DNA of 64,000 bases. It comes from Pipra filicauda. Taxonomy: Eukaryota > Chordata > Aves > Passeriformes > Pipridae. The stretch lies in the NCBI RefSeq assembly GCF_003945595.2, contig NW_024104304.1, positions 124,001 through 188,000 on the forward strand, read 5' to 3'. The notes under the pieces were generated by a model. That model was not told the origin of the DNA. It did no database searches and saw only the letters and a list, made by a program, of their open reading frames with translations. Shown one piece after another: positions 1 to 13,351 of this stretch. The first letter of the stretch is position 1. Each line of letters starts with the position of its first letter. The translations under genes were made by a program, and so were the position numbers.

Positions 1-1135
1 ATAAACGAATGGTATCCAAAGCCAGCCCTTCCTCCTTGTTGCTGTGATTGTCAAACAGCTTTAAAGCTTTTCTTTGGCTTGAGAAGCTAAACAGAGTCAT
101 GCTTCTTAGGGAAAAGTTCTGTAAAGGGCTTTGCCCTGGATGGAGGAGGGACAGGTTTCCTTTGATGTTTAGCAGCTGGCACTTTCCAGGTGGCTAAACT
201 TCAAAGGCAAGTGTTAGGATCTTCCTCCAACCTGGTCCTCGGTTCTTTGTAGATAGCTAGGCTCATTTAATGTTTCACTTTACTTGGGTTGCTAAATTAG
301 AAGTCGTAAACTCCAGATGGCCTTTTAAATACGTACCATCCTTCTACCTAAGGGGCCTGGCTGCCTGCAGAGCATTGATGAGGCAGGTGGCACCTCCTTC
401 TGAGCAGAAAGAATGTATTTCCAATTCTGACCTCCCATGATCCCAGTAAGTCACATTACTCCAGTTTCTCCTTAGTCTCTCCACTTGTGTAGCATGCATG
501 TCAGTATTTTCATGTCTACCAGGACTGCTGTGAGGCTGCATTTTCTGGAATGCAAAACCAAGTTTGAGATCATCGATCAATAAATAATCTCAGGTTATCA
601 CCAATTATAAAAAACCTGTCCCTAATGGTCTGGCTCCCCCAGGGACATTGATAAGAGCTATTAGCTGCAACTGTTGGTTAAGAGTTGGTAAGCTTGTTTG
701 CTACAAGATCTTGGAGCAAGTAAGGAGTCAAATACTGATTATCTGAATTTTTTGAACCCTGATCCGTCAAAACTATCAAATGTCAGTGGCAACATCTCTA
801 TTACCTTTGCTAGGAATGAACATGGGCTTGATATTGCTATAGCAAATTTCCATCTCCCTGATACTGAAGTTTTTCTGTCCGGTGAACCAGCTGGCACTTT
901 CAGGTCCAATGATGAATGTGAGATGACTTGAGTCTGCATTTGAGGGTGAACCTGGAGTTAACATGATGATGTTCTCTTCCCTGCTATGAGAGTTATGGAC
1001 CAAGTCTTGGTATATCCTTGTCTGATCAAACTCTCAGAGATTCTCCTGGCATCACTTCTTTGATAGGGTCCACAGTCTCAGTCACTTTAAGGGCAGAAAA
1101 TAAGTTTGGCTCACCAAAGTTTTGACCTCAAGCAA

Positions 1136-1168
<33 letters not shown>

Positions 1169-2309
1169 TTTTAAATTAAAACTGCAATTCATATGGAGTT
1201 TCAATTGCAGATCTTATCACCCTGAAACATGCAGAAAATCTGGAAATTAACATAAACGTTCCTTCTTTACTCTAGTCAAGATGCAATGCTTAGGATTACC
1301 ATGCATTTTAACTGCTCATGGGGTGCACAGTTTCTCTTCTTCTATGTATTGTCACTCTCCATAATGTTCATTTCTTTTCTGAGGCCATCCATATATATTA
1401 AGTTCTAATTCATGTTAACATTTGGTAATAGTAATTAATATTAACATTTGGTAATAGCAAACGACATTTGACATTACAAAAGAGAAAGCAAGTTTTCACA
1501 TTCTGCACATTCTGCTATAAGCTAATGATCAAGCTTAAGATCCAACATTCTAAAAACTCAATATATTCACAACAGTTTTAGGATGTTTGTCTCTAAGCAA
1601 ATAACATTCATAAGTTGTCTTTTTAAAAGAAATACATTGGAAATTAAAACACAATGGTAGCAAATTCATTATTATTAAAGCTGAGTCAAAAACGACCCTG
1701 GAGATTTCCTAGGTTTAAAGCACTTGAATGTATTAATTCTATTTTTTAAATGTAATCATAATAATTAATCACTGAGTCTTAGTCATATACATTCTGGCAC
1801 CAAAAAGAGATTTAACTCTTCTCCCATCACTCCTGTGTGTGCTGTAGTCTGTATTCAGTCTTTATAGGTGAGAGACTGTGCAGTTTATTCAGGGATATAT
1901 AGTAGCCTTTGCAGAATTGAAACTATAGACAATTATACAACCTGTTAAATATGTCAACGGTGAAGTAGGTTGGATATTTAGTTAGCTATTTTTAGATAAC
2001 CAAATTTTTTATCTTTCACCGTTTTAATAAAAAGCAAAACTTTTGAAAACTTCATACCTAAAGTAATAACGTGGTAAGAAATCAATAATGTGATACAGGA
2101 GATCCTTGAGATAAAAGCATGTTTCTAATAGAATGTATCTAGAAGTGATTAAAAAAGTGATCTTGACCATAATATTATTGGATACATCTTCCATTATATC
2201 CTATTATGTCGAAAAATACATGCATATCTATATAAATAATTTGTCTTAAGGGGATTTTGAAATGTATGTATATTTAAATGCACCTTTCCTATTTGAATTC
2301 TCTTTCCAG
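1..2309. other. HCRTR2 intron sequence upstream of the TM5 exon
   Basis: No receptor exon is recognisable here, so the earlier HCRTR2 exons must lie left of the window. The short open frames are unrelated to any family I know. The stretch contains a T-rich tract near 1139-1172 and a short tandem duplication near 1412-1458 built on the word ttaacatttggtaatag. It ends in a splice acceptor (ctctttccag) at 2300-2309. Confidence 0.6.
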
Positions 2310-2425
2310 CTGAGGTTTACCCCAAAATGTATCACACGTGCTTTTTTCTGGTGACATACATGGCACCATTGTGTCTTATGGTGTTGGCCTATTTGCAGAT
2401 ATTTCGAAAGCTGTGGTGTCGCCAG
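2310..2425 (+). CDS. HCRTR2: HCRTR2 exon encoding TM5 and start of intracellular loop 3
   Basis: The acceptor ctctttccag precedes 2310 and the donor gtaagt follows 2425, giving a 116-bp exon. The first two bases complete a split codon, then EVYPKMYHTCFFLVTYMAP and the rest of TM5 follow, ending in LQIFRKLWCRQ. This matches the family exon that covers TM5 and the first basic residues of loop 3. Confidence 0.95.
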
Positions 2426-2904
2426 GTAAGTCACTCAGCACTGGCTCTGTTTGCTTGCTGTTGCGACTATGCAGATTCCCGTGTACAACCTTTTTTTGTA
2501 TAAACTCCATGTTTTCACTTAGGGCTGGTTTACAGCCACCTTGGATAGGCATTGAGGGGCACTGAAAAGGGAAGGCAGTCAGGCTGAATGTAAAGCCTTC
2601 TTACTCATATCTGTGAAGGGCTTAGAAGGAGAGACAGCAAAAGGCAAAAGATTGATTACAGACAGAAGAAAGAGCTCTGAAATGCTTACTGAAATACCTT
2701 AGGTGACCTTATTTATACTGCTTAAATCTCCTGGAACAGCTAAAAGTTAAGACTGACCTTCTCATTTTGTTATTTTTATTTTATTTTTCCTAATCAGTTT
2801 GATAGCAGGGCCAATCTGAACTGGGAGATTGGAATTGCCTGATGTGAAGCTGGCTGTTATCAGTAACATTTGATATGAATTGCTGACAAATAATTGACAT
2901 GATT

Positions 2905-3592
2905 TCTAATGCAAACATTAGGGACCTGGGAGTTTGGATTGACAGGAAGCTGAACATGAGCCAACAGTGTGCCCAGGTGGCCAAGAAGGCCAATGGCATC
3001 CTGGCCTGGATCAGGAACAGTGTGGCCAACAGGTCCAGGGAAGTGATTCTTCCCCTCTACTCAGCGCTGGTGAGGCCACGCCTGGAGTACTGTGTCCAGT
3101 TCTGGGCCCCTCAGTTCAGGAAGGACATTGAGGTCCTAGAGCAGGTCCAGAGAAGAGCAACAAGGCTGGTGAAGGGACTCAAGCACAAGTCCTATGAGGA
3201 GAGGCTGAGGGAGCTGGGGTTGTTCAGCCCGGAGAAGAGGAAGCTCAGGGGAGACCTCATCCCTCTCTGCAACTCCCTGAAAGGAGGTCGTAGCCAGGTG
3301 GGGGTTGGTCTCTTCTCCCAGGCAACTATCAGCAACACAAGAGGGCATGGTCTTAAACTGTGCCAGGGGAAGTTTAGGTTAGATATTAGGAAGAAATTCT
3401 TTACAGAAAGGGTAATCAGGCATTGGGCTGCCCGGGGAAGTGGTGGATTCTCCATCCCTGGAGGTTTTTAAGGTAAGACTGGATAAGACTTAGTGCCATG
3501 GTCTAGCAACCATGGCAATAGTGGATCAAGGGCTGGACTTCATGTTCTCAGAGGTCCCTTCCAACCCAGCTGATTCTATGATTCTATGATCT
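2905..3592 (+). repeat. CR1 LINE fragment, plus orientation, with 3' tail
   Basis: The translated frame carries the C-terminal end of the CR1 reverse transcriptase: [40 protein letters not shown] and [18 protein letters not shown]. The 3' untranslated end follows (gacttcatgttctcagaggtcccttccaa region) and closes in the octamer-like tail gattctatgattctatgat. The open frame stops at about 3471, as expected near the ORF2 end. The 5' boundary is approximate. The fragment is 5'-truncated, as most CR1 copies are. Confidence 0.92.
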
Positions 3593-3987
3593 GGTTTTTT
3601 AAAACTTCAAATAAAAAATACAGGAAAGAAAACAGGAATACTAATCAAAAAGCCAAAACAGCAACAACAACAACAAAAAACCCAAGCAGGCAAACACACA
3701 AAGAACATTTGAATTTAAGTGGCAGAAATTTTTTTCAGGAATGCTGAAATGCATTTTGTGGGTATGAATAGTAACCTGTCACACACCAGTCTATGATGCT
3801 CTCTGCTGTATTCTGCTTTGTCCAGGATTTATCTGTAGCTGTAGTCCTCCGCCACTGCTGCCCTATCATTCTGCAAAGGACAATAATTTGTCATTGTAAA
3901 GGACAGTAATCTCCTCCTGGTGGAGACACTATGCAAGATATTCCCTCTCAAATGGCTCTAACGATATTTCCATCAACATGTGGGCAT

Positions 3988-4422
3988 GAATCATAGAATC
4001 ATGGAATCATAGAATCAACCGGGTTAGAAAAGACCTCCGAGATCATCAAGTCCAACTCTTGATCCAACACCCCTGTGGTTACTAGACCATGGCACTAAGT
4101 GCCACATGCAGTCTCAGCTTAAAAACCTCCAGGGACAGTGAATCCGCCACCCCCTTGGGCAGCCCATTTCAATATCTGATTACTCTCTCTGTAAAAAATT
4201 TTTTCCTAATATCTAACCTAAACCTCCCCTGGCACAGTTTAAGACCATGCCCTCTTCTCCTACTGATAGTTGCCTGGGAGAAGAGACCAACCCCCACCTG
4301 GCTACAACCTCCTTTCAGGGAGTTGTAGAGAGTGAGGAGGTCTCCCCTGAGCCTCCTCTTCTCCAGGCTAAACAACCTCAGCTCCCTCAGCCTCTTCTTA
4401 TAGGACTTGTGCTTGAGAATCT
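3988..4422 (-). repeat. CR1 LINE fragment, minus orientation
   Basis: The segment begins with tcatagaatcatggaatcat, the reverse complement of the CR1 3' tail. It continues through the reverse complement of the same 3' region seen at 2905-3592. On the minus strand, KSYKKRLRELRLFSLEKRR is readable at the far end. The frame is degraded relative to the plus copy, so it is probably from a different or older CR1 subfamily. Together with the copy at 2905 it forms an inverted pair inside one intron. Confidence 0.9.
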
Positions 4423-6369
4423 TTTCTCTCTCACCAGTATGTCTGATACCATTCAAATCTAAGGCTGTCCTGGGCAGGCCATAATATCTACCACATAAGT
4501 AGCATTTTTCATGCAGTTGAAATTGATGCATCAGAGAAATCACAAGTAGACTTTAGATTTCTAAATAAACATACGATAAAAGTAAAAATCAAATGTTATA
4601 CTGACAGAATATATGTCTTGCAAATAAATAAAGAACAGGGAATACCAAATCCACTTCAAGGCATTTTGCTATCATCTATACATCATAAGAGCAATTATTC
4701 TCACTTCTAATCAGATTAGGTTAAACTATAATTGCTGTTTATTGTGCTCTTTAAATTATTATTTTTGTTTTTAATTTCTTACATTAATGAGATTAAATAA
4801 TAAGATAGCTTGAAGGTAAAATTTAACCTTTACAATTTGAGGGGACCTTTCACCAGAACAAAGGATTTCCGTGTGGTTTTGTAATTAAGTTCAGTTTGAC
4901 ATAGCTCTAATATGCTCTGCCTTGCTGAATCTGTCCTGTGTCACTCAATGACTTTATCACCGTATTCCTTCTTAACCTTCTCTTCTATACTTTCTTTACA
5001 ATCTACCTCCTCTCTCAAGCTTTTAACTAAGTAAATTAATGCAAAGCACTTGTTCTTAACCTGCATGGAGCTTGAAAATGCTGGTTCAGATTCAGAGCAG
5101 AAGTTGAATGACTGAAAACCAATCTCTTTTGTTGGGTTGCCCCATTCCCCCCCAGTTGTGTTAGCTGGTCTATTTCTTCTTCACAATGTTTCTTCTCCCT
5201 ATGCATCTTGCATGCTGTCAAGGCTAGGATGATCCTTTATTTTTCAGTGGCAAAAAGATAAATACTACTATAGACTTAGTGCTATCAATGGTGCCAAATT
5301 ACAGATGTCTCTTTGCCTGGCATAGATGATAGCACTATGTTTAAGAGGCTGCACTACGTGAAATTAAAGCCACGGCACATCTATTATTAACTGTGACTTG
5401 GCTGCAGGCATCAGGCATTTTTCTAAGTGCAGCAGGTGTGCTGTAATCAGTCATGTAGTACAAATGAATATAGTGTTCTAAACGTATTCTTTGATAATAG
5501 TTTCGATTAAGAAATCATGCTGTTTACCAGAACTTCAGTTAAATGTAATGATCCTATTGCAAGGTACTATAAGCCTTATAGATGTATGTGATAGAAAAAC
5601 CACAACAAACAGTAGATGTTTTCTACGTTTTAACTTTTTCTAAAGGTTCTTTTTTAAAATGTAGTGTGTCATGCGTGAAAATTTTCAGATGAAAAAAGTT
5701 AAGATATTTACTAATTATTGTTACCAATACTTTGTGTAATAGCTCTTAAAATTTCTGATGGTGTATTTCAAGCAGATCTTTGAACATAAGCTTTACAATC
5801 ATTGAATTCATGATTCACCTTTGCAAAGACAAGAACAATTATGCAACAACTACTGGGGATTTTGACTAATTTATTTTAATCGTTAGCAAGGAAGTAGTGA
5901 CTTAGAAGGCTATATTCTCTTGTGGATTTTAAGTAGGTTAAAAGTAACTTCAGAACAAATAAATAAAACTGAATGGACAGTGTTGATACACAATTTGCTT
6001 TAAGTTCCAAGTCTGCTTCAATTTACTGATGTCCAAATGCATTGACACTAAAGCCTACTTGTATTAATGACTAGGAACTCTACCCATTTTCATTTTTGTA
6101 GTTGAAATACACCCTTCCAATCTTTGCAAGTTGATATTATATTTGAGAGATTTCCTTTCATTATAAACCCCTTGATAATTATTTGAGGAGATAGAGAAAA
6201 GGAGCACAAGAAAATAGCTGTCATTTAGTACCTGTTTGGACACAGCTAATAGGCTTTTAGTAAAACATTGAAATTACACAAATTCTCCACAGTTATCTCT
6301 ATAACTGATTCATTACAAAGAAAAGGAAATATATACATTATGCTCCCATGTGTATACTTGTACATACCT

Positions 6370-6648
6370 AATCATAGAAATATTTATCTTGGAAAATACC
6401 CTCAAGATCATTGAGTCCAACCATAAACCTAACACTGCCAAGTCTATCACTAAACCACATCCCTAAGTGCCACATCTACATGTCTTTTAAATACCTCCAG
6501 AGATGGTGACTTCACCCCTTCCCTGGGCAGCCTGTTTCAACGCTTGACAACCCTTTCCGTGAAGACATTTTTCACAAATTGGATAATATCCAATCTAAGC
6601 CTCCCCTGACACAACTTAAGTCAATTTCTTCTCATTCTATCTTGTAAT
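6370..6648 (-). repeat. CR1 LINE 3' fragment, minus orientation
   Basis: The sequence atcatagaaatatttatcttgg, then gagtccaaccataaacctaa, then the gggcagcctgtttcaa-type block, is the reverse complement of a CR1 3' end. It is more diverged than the two copies at 3-4.4 kb. Boundaries are approximate. Confidence 0.85.
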
Positions 6649-8032
6649 ACATGCATGTTATGTTTACATAAATACATATTTGTAAATCTTTCCATATACA
6701 CACATACACATGCACACATACTTCTGAAGTGTAATGCTCCTTAAATGGTACTGCTATGCATCTGTGGGTATATAGTTTTTTGGGGCTGGGGTTTTGTCCT
6801 GATAATATTCTTGCTGTATTATTGTCTATTGGTGTAACAGTAGCAAAACCAAGGTGTATGCCAGGTAAAGACTGAGGAAGCATGGGCTCTTTCAGAAAGG
6901 TTCTCAATACAAACTCCTGAAAAGTTAGCAATTTAATATATAGTACAGGGAGACTGCACATTGTATACAGTCTTAACTTTGATCATCTCTTGCTAATAAA
7001 GACTGCTTAAATAACAGAAAAGACCCTTCTACCTGCTCATACAGGTACAAACGAAGTACAGGGTCATGTCTAACTTTTCTGTAGAAATAGACACAATTTG
7101 GAGCCAAGATAATATTTATCTTCTTCTAAATTGTATCTATCTACAATGAAAGCTGATCACTGATTTCTTCAAGTGAATCTTTGACAAAATCAGAAGGGAG
7201 AGATTTGGCTGCATTTCTTTGCTTTCATCTCCAGTTCTTGATAGAATATGGTTACTCAGTATGATTGAAAAGGGACAGAAAAAGCTTCTGATTCAAAGGT
7301 AGAAGAACGGGATATCAAAGTATCCTTGAAAAGCCAGAATCAGAATCTCAGACAGCGTTTTATCTCAGCAGAGCATGGCAAAGACACACTGCAGTACTAC
7401 ACCTCACAGCTAAGTAGGGTAAATCCCTTGCATTAGGACAGACATGCAGTTGTGAAGCTGATAACTACTGATTTCAGCTGAATGAGTGGAACCCACAGCA
7501 GAAGTGCAAGGGGCTCTGTTGGAGTCTTTAAGTCCATAGATACCTCAGTTAAAAAAAAAAAAAAATTATAACATATCTCCCAATCTGCTGCATTGATTTC
7601 TTGCTAATTACAAGCTAATTTTACCAAAAAGTTCCAATAGCTGTAAATCAGGTTTGATGGTGCGCATAAATGCTAAATTAAGGGCTTGTCTGTGCAAGGA
7701 AGATATTCACACACAAAACCCCCAAAAAATCAACAAGAAAACCTACAACCAACCAAAAATACCCCCAAACCAAAACCACCAAAACCCCAACATAATAGCT
7801 TTCTACAACAATTTCGAATGTGCATACTTTTTAGTTTACTTTTTTTCCTGAAATAACTATCAAAAATTTCATTCTTTTCTGGTCAGTTTGTGCGGATAAG
7901 CCCATTTTTTAAAAAATATTACAATGTGAATTTTGCAGATACTTTTAAACATGAAACATTATTAAATATGTAATGTCACTAGTCACCCCACACAAAATTG
8001 CACTATGCATAAATAAAACTATTATCTACTTA

Positions 8033-8075
8033 TATTATTATATATTATATTATATAACTATTATTATTATTTCTA
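8033..8075. repeat. AT-rich simple repeat (tat/tta type)
   Basis: This is an irregular run of tatta/atta units within an HCRTR2 intron, with no other content recognised. Confidence 0.7.
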
Positions 8076-8939
8076 GCCAAAAGGTTTTCACACTGTATAG
8101 CATTGAACACATTATAAATGTAATGGTAATAGAATTCTCTGAGAAAGTCCTTGCTATCTCTAGTCTTTTTCAGTTGGCTGCAGGCAGGAAGTAATTTTGA
8201 AAAACTGAAGCAATATTGTTTTATTTGGCTTGTCTTATGTTGGGGTACAGAAAACAAAAACCAAGATTTTTTTTTTTAATAGTATGGTGCTATATCTACC
8301 CATTTCAAAATGGCTTTGACTAACTTAATTCTTCCTATGTCTTGGCATTTTTCCATGATTTCCGTCTGTTCATTACTGTATATGCATATATACTGTATAT
8401 TCAGTTTTGAAGAACTTTGCAGGGAGATCCACACTTCAGCTGTGATTTCTTTAGCTACTTCATTGTCATCCAGGTTGTATGTGTGGAAGTTTTATGGCAC
8501 TTATAGCTGTGCAGGCTTTAAATCCTTGTTTTCCAATGGTGAACAGCTGTTTAGTATATTCTAGCAGCATATTAATGGGATAAACTATTCTGCTATGCAA
8601 CAAAACACTTAATGTAGAACTTTATAGCAACATAATTGCAGCAATGGGGTTGGTAAATGTGATGGTCTGAAGACACAAGCAAGGCAAGGTATGTGGGAAG
8701 GAAAGAAAATTTTAGTACATCAGTTTATATTTGTATAAATCACAATTTTTATGCAGTTCTAGTGTGTCTGAAATTGAGTTTGTTTCTTGCAGCTACATCA
8801 ATTAATTTAATTAAAAACTCCTATTTGTCCCTGTGAGCTTACCTTGTGTATGTGAACATGTCTATTTTTCTTGTTATATCTACATATCAGTTTTACAAAT
8901 GTTTTTCAAAATGTCCCTTTTTTTTTTTTTCTTTCTTAG

Positions 8940-9160
8940 ATCCCAGGAACTTCTTCTGTTGTTCAGAAAAAATGGAAGCCTCTGCAGCCCTCAGCACAGC
9001 CCCGAGGGCTGGGACAATCAACAAAGTCAAAGATTAGTGCTGTGGCAGCTGAAATAAAACAGATTCATGCAAGAAGGAAAACAGCACGTATGCTAATGGT
9101 TGTCCTCCTGGTTTTTGCGCTTTGTTATCTACCAATTAGCATCCTCAATGTCTTGAAAAG
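8940..9160 (+). CDS. HCRTR2: HCRTR2 exon encoding intracellular loop 3 and TM6
   Basis: The acceptor (a long T tract, then tttctttcttag) precedes 8940 and the donor gtaaag follows 9160, giving 221 bp. The exon reads IPGTSSVVQKKWKPLQP, then AVAAEIKQIHARRKTARML, then TM6 with the CYLPIS motif, the orexin-receptor form of the class A CWxP toggle region. It ends in NVLK plus two bases of an Arg codon that the next exon completes. Confidence 0.96.
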
Positions 9161-9625
9161 GTAAAGTTTATCCCAAAATGTAAACACTTGGTGCAGCTTT
9201 CTATCTAAAAACAATCCTCTATTATGAGATTCCTTTTATTCTGGCAAATACTTTTAAAGGACAAGCTTACTTATTGTTCAATAAAGAAATGGAAAATAAG
9301 TACACAATTGCAAGAAAATATATGTAACCTATCCATAGTACTTAAACTAAAGGCTGGATTTTGGAACCCTTATTAGCAAGCTCTTCCTCATGAAAATGAT
9401 CTAGCCTATCTCCTCATTAAACCTTGTTATTTACATGGGATTACAGCTTGGTTGCTGTAAATACATCCACGGAAGTGCAGTTACCTAAAGCAGCAGCTGA
9501 AGGTTAGCAGCAGAGTGTAGTGTTGTGGCTTGGCTCCAAGGACTGTGAAATTCTGGGTTCAAACGTAAGGCCCTCATGCACAATTTTTAGACCTTAGGCC
9601 AGCCCTTTCAGTTAGCCTGAAATTG

Positions 9626-10613
9626 TTTTTCTGTGATACTGCAAATAGATCACCAGAGATAAAATTAGGTTAGAAGTTGTAAAATTTTTTTATATTATTT
9701 CTAATTCAATATAGCCTTATGAAGCTGTATTTTCCTTTTTTATCCTTTTTTCTCATGTTCATTTGGTATATAATGGTGTACACTCTTGTTTTTCGTACAG
9801 TGCCTGATAGGCAGGCTTTGGCAAAATTACATCTCGTGAGCCCTCTGGAATACCAATAAATAACTGCATATAGCAGAAGATTTGAATATCCTAAAAATTA
9901 ACCAGCCTGTTATTTGTGCTTTTTTAATTGGAATATTATTGGAACATTTTAGAATTTAAGGAATAGTTTCAATGTTTAAATACATCCCACTCAATTCTGG
10001 CCTTTTCCTGTGGCCTAATTTAAGTACTTTTCACTCTCAAGTCTTGGTAGGAAATGTGGAGAGAAAGAAGTATTTCCAGAACACTGTTCAGGAACCTACG
10101 ACCTGAAATAGAGGAACTACACAGCCTGCCTCAACAAACAACAGCAGAGTAGGACCAGAGTTAGATTTTCACTGAAATGGCAAAAGGGAGGTGTGAGGAA
10201 TCTGGAAAATACTGATTTCTCTGGAGGACAGAAGCTGCTACTGTAGCCTCAGGGTTGGGGCCAGTTACATGCCTTTTCAGACCCTATTTATTGGAGAGTA
10301 GGCCTAGAGCCAGGAACTTCAGTGACATGACTAGATCAAAGGCAACTTTTCCCATCTTTTCTTGGCTTATCTGACACCAGATGACTTTGGTTACTTGGCA
10401 GAAAAGTTGTGTATCTGCACCATAGCAAAGTAAAGTCCTGATGGTCTCTGCTGTGCTAAACCACCAAGACAGGAGGCTGAGGGTTGGGGAGAGGACTTTA
10501 TTCTCTCAAGAAATAGAATACTGTTGAATCAGCTTTTCTGTGATATCACGAATAGGTCATCAGAGACAAAATTAGGCTAGAAGTTGTAAAATATTTTTGT
10601 ATGGTTTCTAGTT
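9626..10613. repeat. Diverged direct repeat, two ~80-bp copies (9626-9704 and 10534-10613)
   Basis: Both copies share ttctgtgat...ca..agatcaccagagat-like sequence followed by aaaattagg.tagaagttgtaaaat.ttttt. They lie about 0.9 kb apart in the intron before the TM7 exon. The second copy ends about 37 bp before that exon. The family is not recognised. Confidence 0.65.
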
Positions 10614-10649
10614 TTGCAATCTTTCAGGTTTGCTTTTCTCTTTCTGTAG

Positions 10650-10771
10650 GGTTTTGGGGATGTTTAATCATGCTGACGACAGAGAAACTGTGTATGCCTG
10701 GTTCACATTCTCACACTGGCTTGTATATGCAAACAGTGCAGCCAATCCTATTATTTATAACTTCCTCAGTG
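10650..10771 (+). CDS. HCRTR2: HCRTR2 exon encoding TM7
   Basis: The acceptor tttctgtag precedes 10650 and the donor gtaagt follows 10771, giving 122 bp. It encodes VLGMFNHADDRETVYAWFTF, then SHWLVYANSAANPIIYNFLS, ending on one base of a Gly codon. NPIIY is the NPxxY motif of TM7. Confidence 0.96.
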
Positions 10772-11915
10772 GTAAGTTACAGTTACCTAGAAGTCAAGTT
10801 TAACGTATAGTTTGAATGTAATGAGCCATAGCAAATAAGATTAATGACTGTGTAACATCAGCTCAGCTCCTCCGGTGGGAGCTAGACTCTCTTCCTGGAA
10901 CAAGTTGCCTGAAGTATCCCATTACCTTCAGGCTATCTACCTAAAACTAACCTGGACAGTGCCAGGGCCTGAGTCCAAGTGCTGGAATATGACTGTCCAC
11001 GACATTAATTTGGTAGAGAAGTTCCTGGCATAACTGTGATCTGAAACAATTACTGTTCTGCTAAACACTCCCTGGATACTGTCTGGGAGGTAGCACAACC
11101 CGGGGGCTGTCCCCAGCCAGCATGTTGTGTGTAGGTATTGGGGTTTGGAGGCTGTGAGTCTTTAATAGTACTTGCATGACCAGACTGTGCCAACTAGGTT
11201 CAAGGCCAAAGAACCAGCCAGGATGATGTTTACTTACTAGTACAGTTTTGTCTTGGTTCATATTTGTATCATTTGGCTATGGAGAGTAAAATCAGGGCCT
11301 AAACTGTACTGCAGCTAAAGCTGCAAAGGACCTAAAGCTGTATTGCAGCTAAATAGAGGGAGGCAAAACTATGTTGATTCTCACTACACATTTGCCCACT
11401 GTAGTTTTTTTGTGGTGTGTAGTGAGAGGATGATCTGAACAATTTCCTCTGAGCCCCAAAAGCAGACTAATGGGCTGTCGAACACTTTGAAACTTCTTTT
11501 CAAATATATTAATGGTGAAACACAAATAAGCCATGCGCTCTCATTTCACGTGTCAAGTAATGATTCAATCATTTAAGCCTATGATTGCTCAATTAATTTT
11601 TTGTTATATATTTAATTAACCAACAGACTACCTATGTCATGACTCCATTAATCATTCTAGTTTGTCCATTCTGTCTAGCCAAGAATAATTCAGTCTTCAC
11701 ACCACACCTCACATATCTTCTTAGAAAGGTTATCTTTCTTCTGTCTTTCTTCAAGATGATGAAATTGTGATTTTCTACTTCTGCATGAGAAGAGCGTCTG
11801 GGTGATTTGCGCTAATTTTGCTTTAGATAGCTCCTTTTTTTTTCTAATCTATGAAGTTGGATGAAATGTGGTTTATAGTACAGTTTTTTTCATGAGTCCT
11901 TTTTATGATTGACAG

Positions 11916-12110
11916 GGAAATTTAGAGAAGAATTTAAAGCAGCATTTTCCTGTTGCATCTTTGGCAGCCACCATGACGAACGGCTCACCAGAGGTCATGC
12001 CAGTACAGAGAGTCGGAAGTCCTTGACCACCCAGATCAGCAATTTTGATAATGTTTCAAAACTCGCAGAACACGTTGTATTGACCAACATAAATACAATC
12101 CCATCAAATG
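11916..12110 (+). CDS. HCRTR2: HCRTR2 exon encoding the proximal cytoplasmic tail
   Basis: The acceptor tgattgacag precedes 11916. The exon reads KFREEFKAAFSCCIFGSHHD, where the adjacent Cys residues are a likely palmitoylation site. TRGHASTESRKSLTTQISNF and LAEHVVLTNINTIPSN follow. I end it at 12110 because gtactg follows and the phase (one base of a codon) exactly matches the acceptor at 13352. If the donor is not used, the frame continues a further 16 codons to a stop at 12158-12160 (ending TCPYVF). That shape resembles the human C-terminus, so both ends may be made. Confidence 0.88.
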
Positions 12111-12930
12111 GTACTGCACCTATTACCTGCTCTTACTGTACTTGTCCCTATGTCTTTTGATCCTGTGGAAGTAAAATCTAATTGTCCATACAACAATATT
12201 TGGATATGACCACACAGAGAGAAAAAGGGGTTTACAATTAAGGACTGACTATAAGAAAAGTAAATTATAAGAAATGTTTTATAGAATATACTACAACTTC
12301 AGTTATATATTGATGAAACAAAATTTCATCACATTAATTTCAAAAGCTGTGGTCCAGTTGAGGAGGGGATAAAGTAATCATATTCTATATAAATATTTTC
12401 TTTGGATCCCTACTTCCTTTAGACTCCTAATTAAATAAAGAACAATTACCTGAAAGTATGAAAATCATCTTCCCTGTCATTGGAATTTGTTTATAAACAG
12501 CTATATTCTATTCTGAGCTAATTATCTGAAGTTGTGGTATATTTCATGAAAAAGATTTTAACCAAAATTGTGTGTACAGGTTGAAATACCTGCATGTCCT
12601 TTACTTTCAAATTATCTGCTTAGCATGCATTCTGGTGTGAGTTAGGCTGATCAAATAAGAAATTCACATTAATTTCTTTTCGGACATTTTATGTTCTTCT
12701 TTCTGTTGGGTAGGTTATTGCATGTGTTCGGGAACAGCTGGGAAGCCACTTTTCACTTACTACAGAAGGAATGTTTATTTTTTCCCTGAATTCAATAGTA
12801 TTGCCTATATGTATGGCACAAGCAAAGTTACAACCAGGAAACCCAGATGAAAGTGTACCCGTAGATTATGTTTTATCCTTTGTCTCTTATTTATTATAAC
12901 CATCTTCTCTCTGCCTGTCCTGTGCTCATG

Positions 12931-13000
12931 CCAGGGGGGTTAGACTAGGTGGTCTTTAAAGGTCTTTTCCAACCCAAACTATCAATGATTCCATGACTGG
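12931..13000 (+). repeat. CR1 LINE 3' fragment, plus orientation (short)
   Basis: The words ggttagactaggtggtcttt, aaaggtcttttccaaccc and atgattccatgac are the last ~65 bases of a CR1 3' end. It lies in the HCRTR2 intron between the two tail exons. Confidence 0.85.
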
Positions 13001-13351
13001 CTTGTACACAGGAAGCTGTAGTGCTCTGCTGGTCACAGTGGCAGCTGGATAAGGAACCACAGGGCAACTTATCAAACAGTGCATATTAAATAAGTAGTAG
13101 TAGAACATTAAAATGTTTAAAAGTAAAAAAAAATTAAAAATCAAGGTTTATGTATTAGAAATGCCCTTAGTCTTCAGTCAAGAAACTTTCACTTCAAATT
13201 TGCAAATGCAATTTTGAACAATTTCTGGAAGACCATTTTGTTAATAGACCATCACCTGCATTGTGTCCAGAGAGTGACAATCAGACGATGAGTCAGTCAG
13301 CTACCTAATACAAACAGTAAAATGATCTTAGAATCTTTATTTTTTCTACAG

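Larger units (their letters stand above)
2426..8939. other. HCRTR2 intron with CR1 fragments
   Basis: This 6.5-kb intron contains three CR1-like fragments (listed separately) and AT-rich simple sequence near 8033-8072. The remaining open frames are short and show no family resemblance. Confidence 0.8.

Noticed and set aside
698..931. 77-codon open frame in the first kilobase
   Set aside because: It does not match any HCRTR2 exon, lacks convincing splice sites, and overlaps equally long frames on the other strand.
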